A DNA stretch of 9,122 nucleotides from an uncultured Flavobacterium sp. (GTDB lineage: Bacteria; Bacteroidota; Bacteroidia; Flavobacteriales; Flavobacteriaceae). Positions within the stretch are counted from its first letter, which is position 1; each line of letters begins with the position of its first letter. Under the pieces are notes generated by a model. That model was not told where the DNA came from, searched no databases, and saw nothing but the letters and a program-made list of their open reading frames with translations. The DNA lies in assembly GCF_946481155.1 (NCBI RefSeq), contig NZ_CAMLMK010000104.1, forward strand, positions 1-9,122, written 5' to 3'. A program made the translations under genes and the position numbers. Shown here one piece after another: positions 7,728 through 9,122 of this stretch.

Positions 7728-8100
7728 AGTCTTAGGTTTTAAATTAATATTCTTTTCACAGATTATTAATTGGTTATCATGATATTAAAGTTAGCTTCTT
7801 TTAGTTACTTAAAGGAATTTACTCTTTGAATGATATAAAAATCCCGTTAAAAATGCTTTTGTCAGGTTTGGAAACGTCATTTACCACGTCGGTTAGCGTG
7901 GTCTACCACGTCTTTAACGTCATTTACCACATTGGGTAACGGGATCAACCACATCTTTAACGTCATTTACCACGTCGGGTAACGGGGTCAACCACGTCTT
8001 TAACGCCATTTACCACGTCGGGTAACGGGGTCCACCACGTCTTTAACGTCATTTACCACGTCGGTTAGCGTGGTCTACCACGTCTTAAGGATCTTTTAGA
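7728..8100. other. Intergenic region with a tandem repeat array
   Basis: The 373 bases between the lipoprotein start and the POT-transporter stop hold two parts. Bases 7728-7872 are AT-rich and must carry the lipoprotein promoter, but I find no TAnnTTTG element on the minus strand. Bases 7873-8087 are the 43-bp array. Only 13 bases (8088-8100) separate the array from the transporter stop, so the array falls in the 3' untranslated part of that transcript. No ORF is credible: 43 is not a multiple of three and stop triplets recur in each unit. Confidence 0.75.
7873..8087. repeat. Five-copy 43-bp tandem repeat with internal half-units and CCACG/CGTGG dyads
   Basis: Units start at exactly 7873, 7916, 7959, 8002 and 8045, with no gaps. 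Each begins AACGTCATTTACCACGTCGG (minor changes in copies 2 and 4). Units 1 and 5 agree at 42 of 43 positions and carry ACCACG-N8-CGTGGT-N2-ACCACG, which allows two mutually exclusive hairpins. Units 2-4 form a second type (GGGTAACGGGRTC) in which the central CGTGGT is lost. Each unit divides into 21- and 22-bp halves that both contain ACCACGTC or a variant. Unit 1 is about 49% G+C in AT-rich surroundings. Possible roles are a protein-binding array, a transcription-end or mRNA-stability element, or a simple VNTR. Confidence 0.9.
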
Positions 8101-9122
8101 TTATAAATCCAGTGTAGCGGTAACCGCTGTTTTTTTCTTCTTTACGTGTACAAGAATGAACAAAGCAATGCCAATCAATCCAAGGAAGATAGCGCCGTAA
8201 TAAAGCGATGATAAACCTGATGTGTTTTCAGTAACCAGTGCGGCCATTAAGAAAGCAGAAAGTCTGGAAGGGATAAAGGATAAGCTGATAATGATAGCTA
8301 AATACTTCGGATTGGAATTGCGCGTCAGTATGGAATAGAGTATTGGTGAAATACACAGTTCGGCCACACCAAGGAAAAGCATTGATAAAAGAAAAAATAA
8401 GGAAGTACCGATCCCTTTATCTTCAGGTAAAAACAGCAACATACCAAAAGCTAAAGCTCCTAGAATAAATCCAGCTGCAAGTTTTAACAATGACCTACTA
8501 TAAAAAAAAGACCAGATTACAGTTAAGAGGATACCAGCCGGAAGCAGAAAAATAGTATTATATGATAAAACCCAAGGATTACCGATTAAAGAATTTTCAG
8601 GGAATTGGGTACGGATGTATTCTAAACCATTATAGGAGAAATCATAAGCATACCAAAAAACAGCTACTATTACAATTGATCCTATAACAGTAATGACATT
8701 ATTATTAGTAATTTTTATAGTATTCTTAGTTTCAGAAATGTCAGTTTTGACACTTTTTTTTTCTTTAATGAAAAGTGAAATAGCTACTGCTCCCAACATC
8801 ATTATTCCGGCTAGAATGAATCCGTTTGAATAAGTCGAAAGCTCTCCCACATATGCTATAAGTGAAGTGCCCATAATTGCACCAAGGGTTATTGCCACAT
8901 AAAACATGCTGAATCCGGCGTCCATTACTCTGGTTTTACTGAGATAAAGTTTTCCGAAATTGGACAGAATGTTTGGAGAGAAAAGTCCGGTTCCTATTAT
9001 AGTTAAGATCAGGCCAATATAAACTCCTGTCATAGAAGGAATGCAAAGGGCAAAAGCACCAGCCGCCTGAAGTAATCCGCCGATGAGAAGTGCCTTCTTA
9101 TTTCCAAGTACGAGGTCACCCA
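8101..9122 (-). CDS. Divergent POT/PTR2-family (MFS) transporter, N-terminus beyond the right edge
   Basis: The frame is open from the right edge to the TAA at 8101, with 339 residues visible. The ATG at 9033 is internal, because conserved family sequence precedes it: GD-x-x-LGNKK-x-LLIGG, the loop between TM2 and TM3. Next come GTGLFSPNILSNFGKLY and DAGFSMFYVAITLGA, matching the PTR2 family region (usually FYxxINxG), then later helices with AELCISPILYSILTR, the match to the family's GELCxSPxGLS motif. Known members are inner-membrane, proton-driven di/tripeptide symporters. This one is divergent: Thr replaces the conserved Asn of the FYxxIN motif, and the TM7 segment reads FWYAYDFSYNG where the family usually has Glu-Gln after FW. 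Peptide transport is therefore uncertain. The first 80 or so residues, including the proton-coupling ExxER motif, are not visible. Downstream is the 43-bp repeat array. Confidence 0.85.
   Translation of the reverse strand, partial: GDLVLGNKKALLIGGLLQAAGAFALCIPSMTGVYIGLILTIIGTGLFSPNILSNFGKLYLSKTRVMDAGFSMFYVAITLGAIMGTSLIAYVGELSTYSNGFILAGIMMLGAVAISLFIKEKKSVKTDISETKNTIKITNNNVITVIGSIVIVAVFWYAYDFSYNGLEYIRTQFPENSLIGNPWVLSYNTIFLLPAGILLTVIWSFFYSRSLLKLAAGFILGALAFGMLLFLPEDKGIGTSLFFLLSMLFLGVAELCISPILYSILTRNSNPKYLAIIISLSFIPSRLSAFLMAALVTENTSGLSSLYYGAIFLGLIGIALFILVHVKKKKTAVTATLDL

Noticed and set aside
7873..8087. CRISPR array
   Set aside because: The 43-bp units are contiguous and similar over their whole length. 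There are no unique spacers and no cas genes nearby.
7873..8087. Translated repeat peptide
   Set aside because: 43 is not a multiple of three, so the frame changes in each unit, and TAA/TAG triplets occur in all units.

Overview
The window looks like a chromosomal segment from the family Flavobacteriaceae (Bacteroidota), probably Flavobacterium or a close relative. The pointers are AT-rich intergenic DNA, a secreted giant mosaic protein built from FN3, cleaved-adhesin-like and PPC-like domains of the kind exported by the type IX secretion system (T9SS), a lipoprotein with Lys/Glu directly after the lipobox cysteine, and the absence of strong Shine-Dalgarno sequences. The family assignment is inference from gene content; no rRNA or other taxonomic marker is present.

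Layout. All four genes lie on the minus strand, so transcription runs from the right edge to the left. (1) From the right edge to 8101 is the C-terminal three quarters or so of a divergent POT/PTR2-type MFS transporter. (2) Thirteen bases after its stop lies a five-copy, 43-bp tandem repeat (7873-8087) in otherwise AT-rich DNA. (3) 7727-7236 encodes a small lipoprotein with an NTF2-like (SnoaL/DUF4440-type) fold, ending in a clear intrinsic terminator at 7145-7189. (4) 7101 (or 7131) to 4849 encodes a Kef/CPA2-type cation:proton antiporter with two C-terminal RCK_C domains and no Rossmann RCK_N domain. (5) A 632-bp AT-rich gap (4217-4848) holds a perfect 17-bp inverted repeat. (6) From 4216 to the left edge and beyond is a single open frame of at least 1405 codons. 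It encodes a signal peptide and a modular chain of beta-sandwich domains, with a higher-order repeat of about 1.6 kb.

The genes do not form an obvious pathway. The transporter, lipoprotein and antiporter are envelope or housekeeping functions separated by gaps and a terminator, and the mosaic protein is probably a separate transcription unit. The two items most worth a second look are the helically phased 43-bp array and the modular grammar of the giant secreted protein. I see no mobile element, CRISPR array, tRNA or rRNA, and no convincing new multi-gene system.
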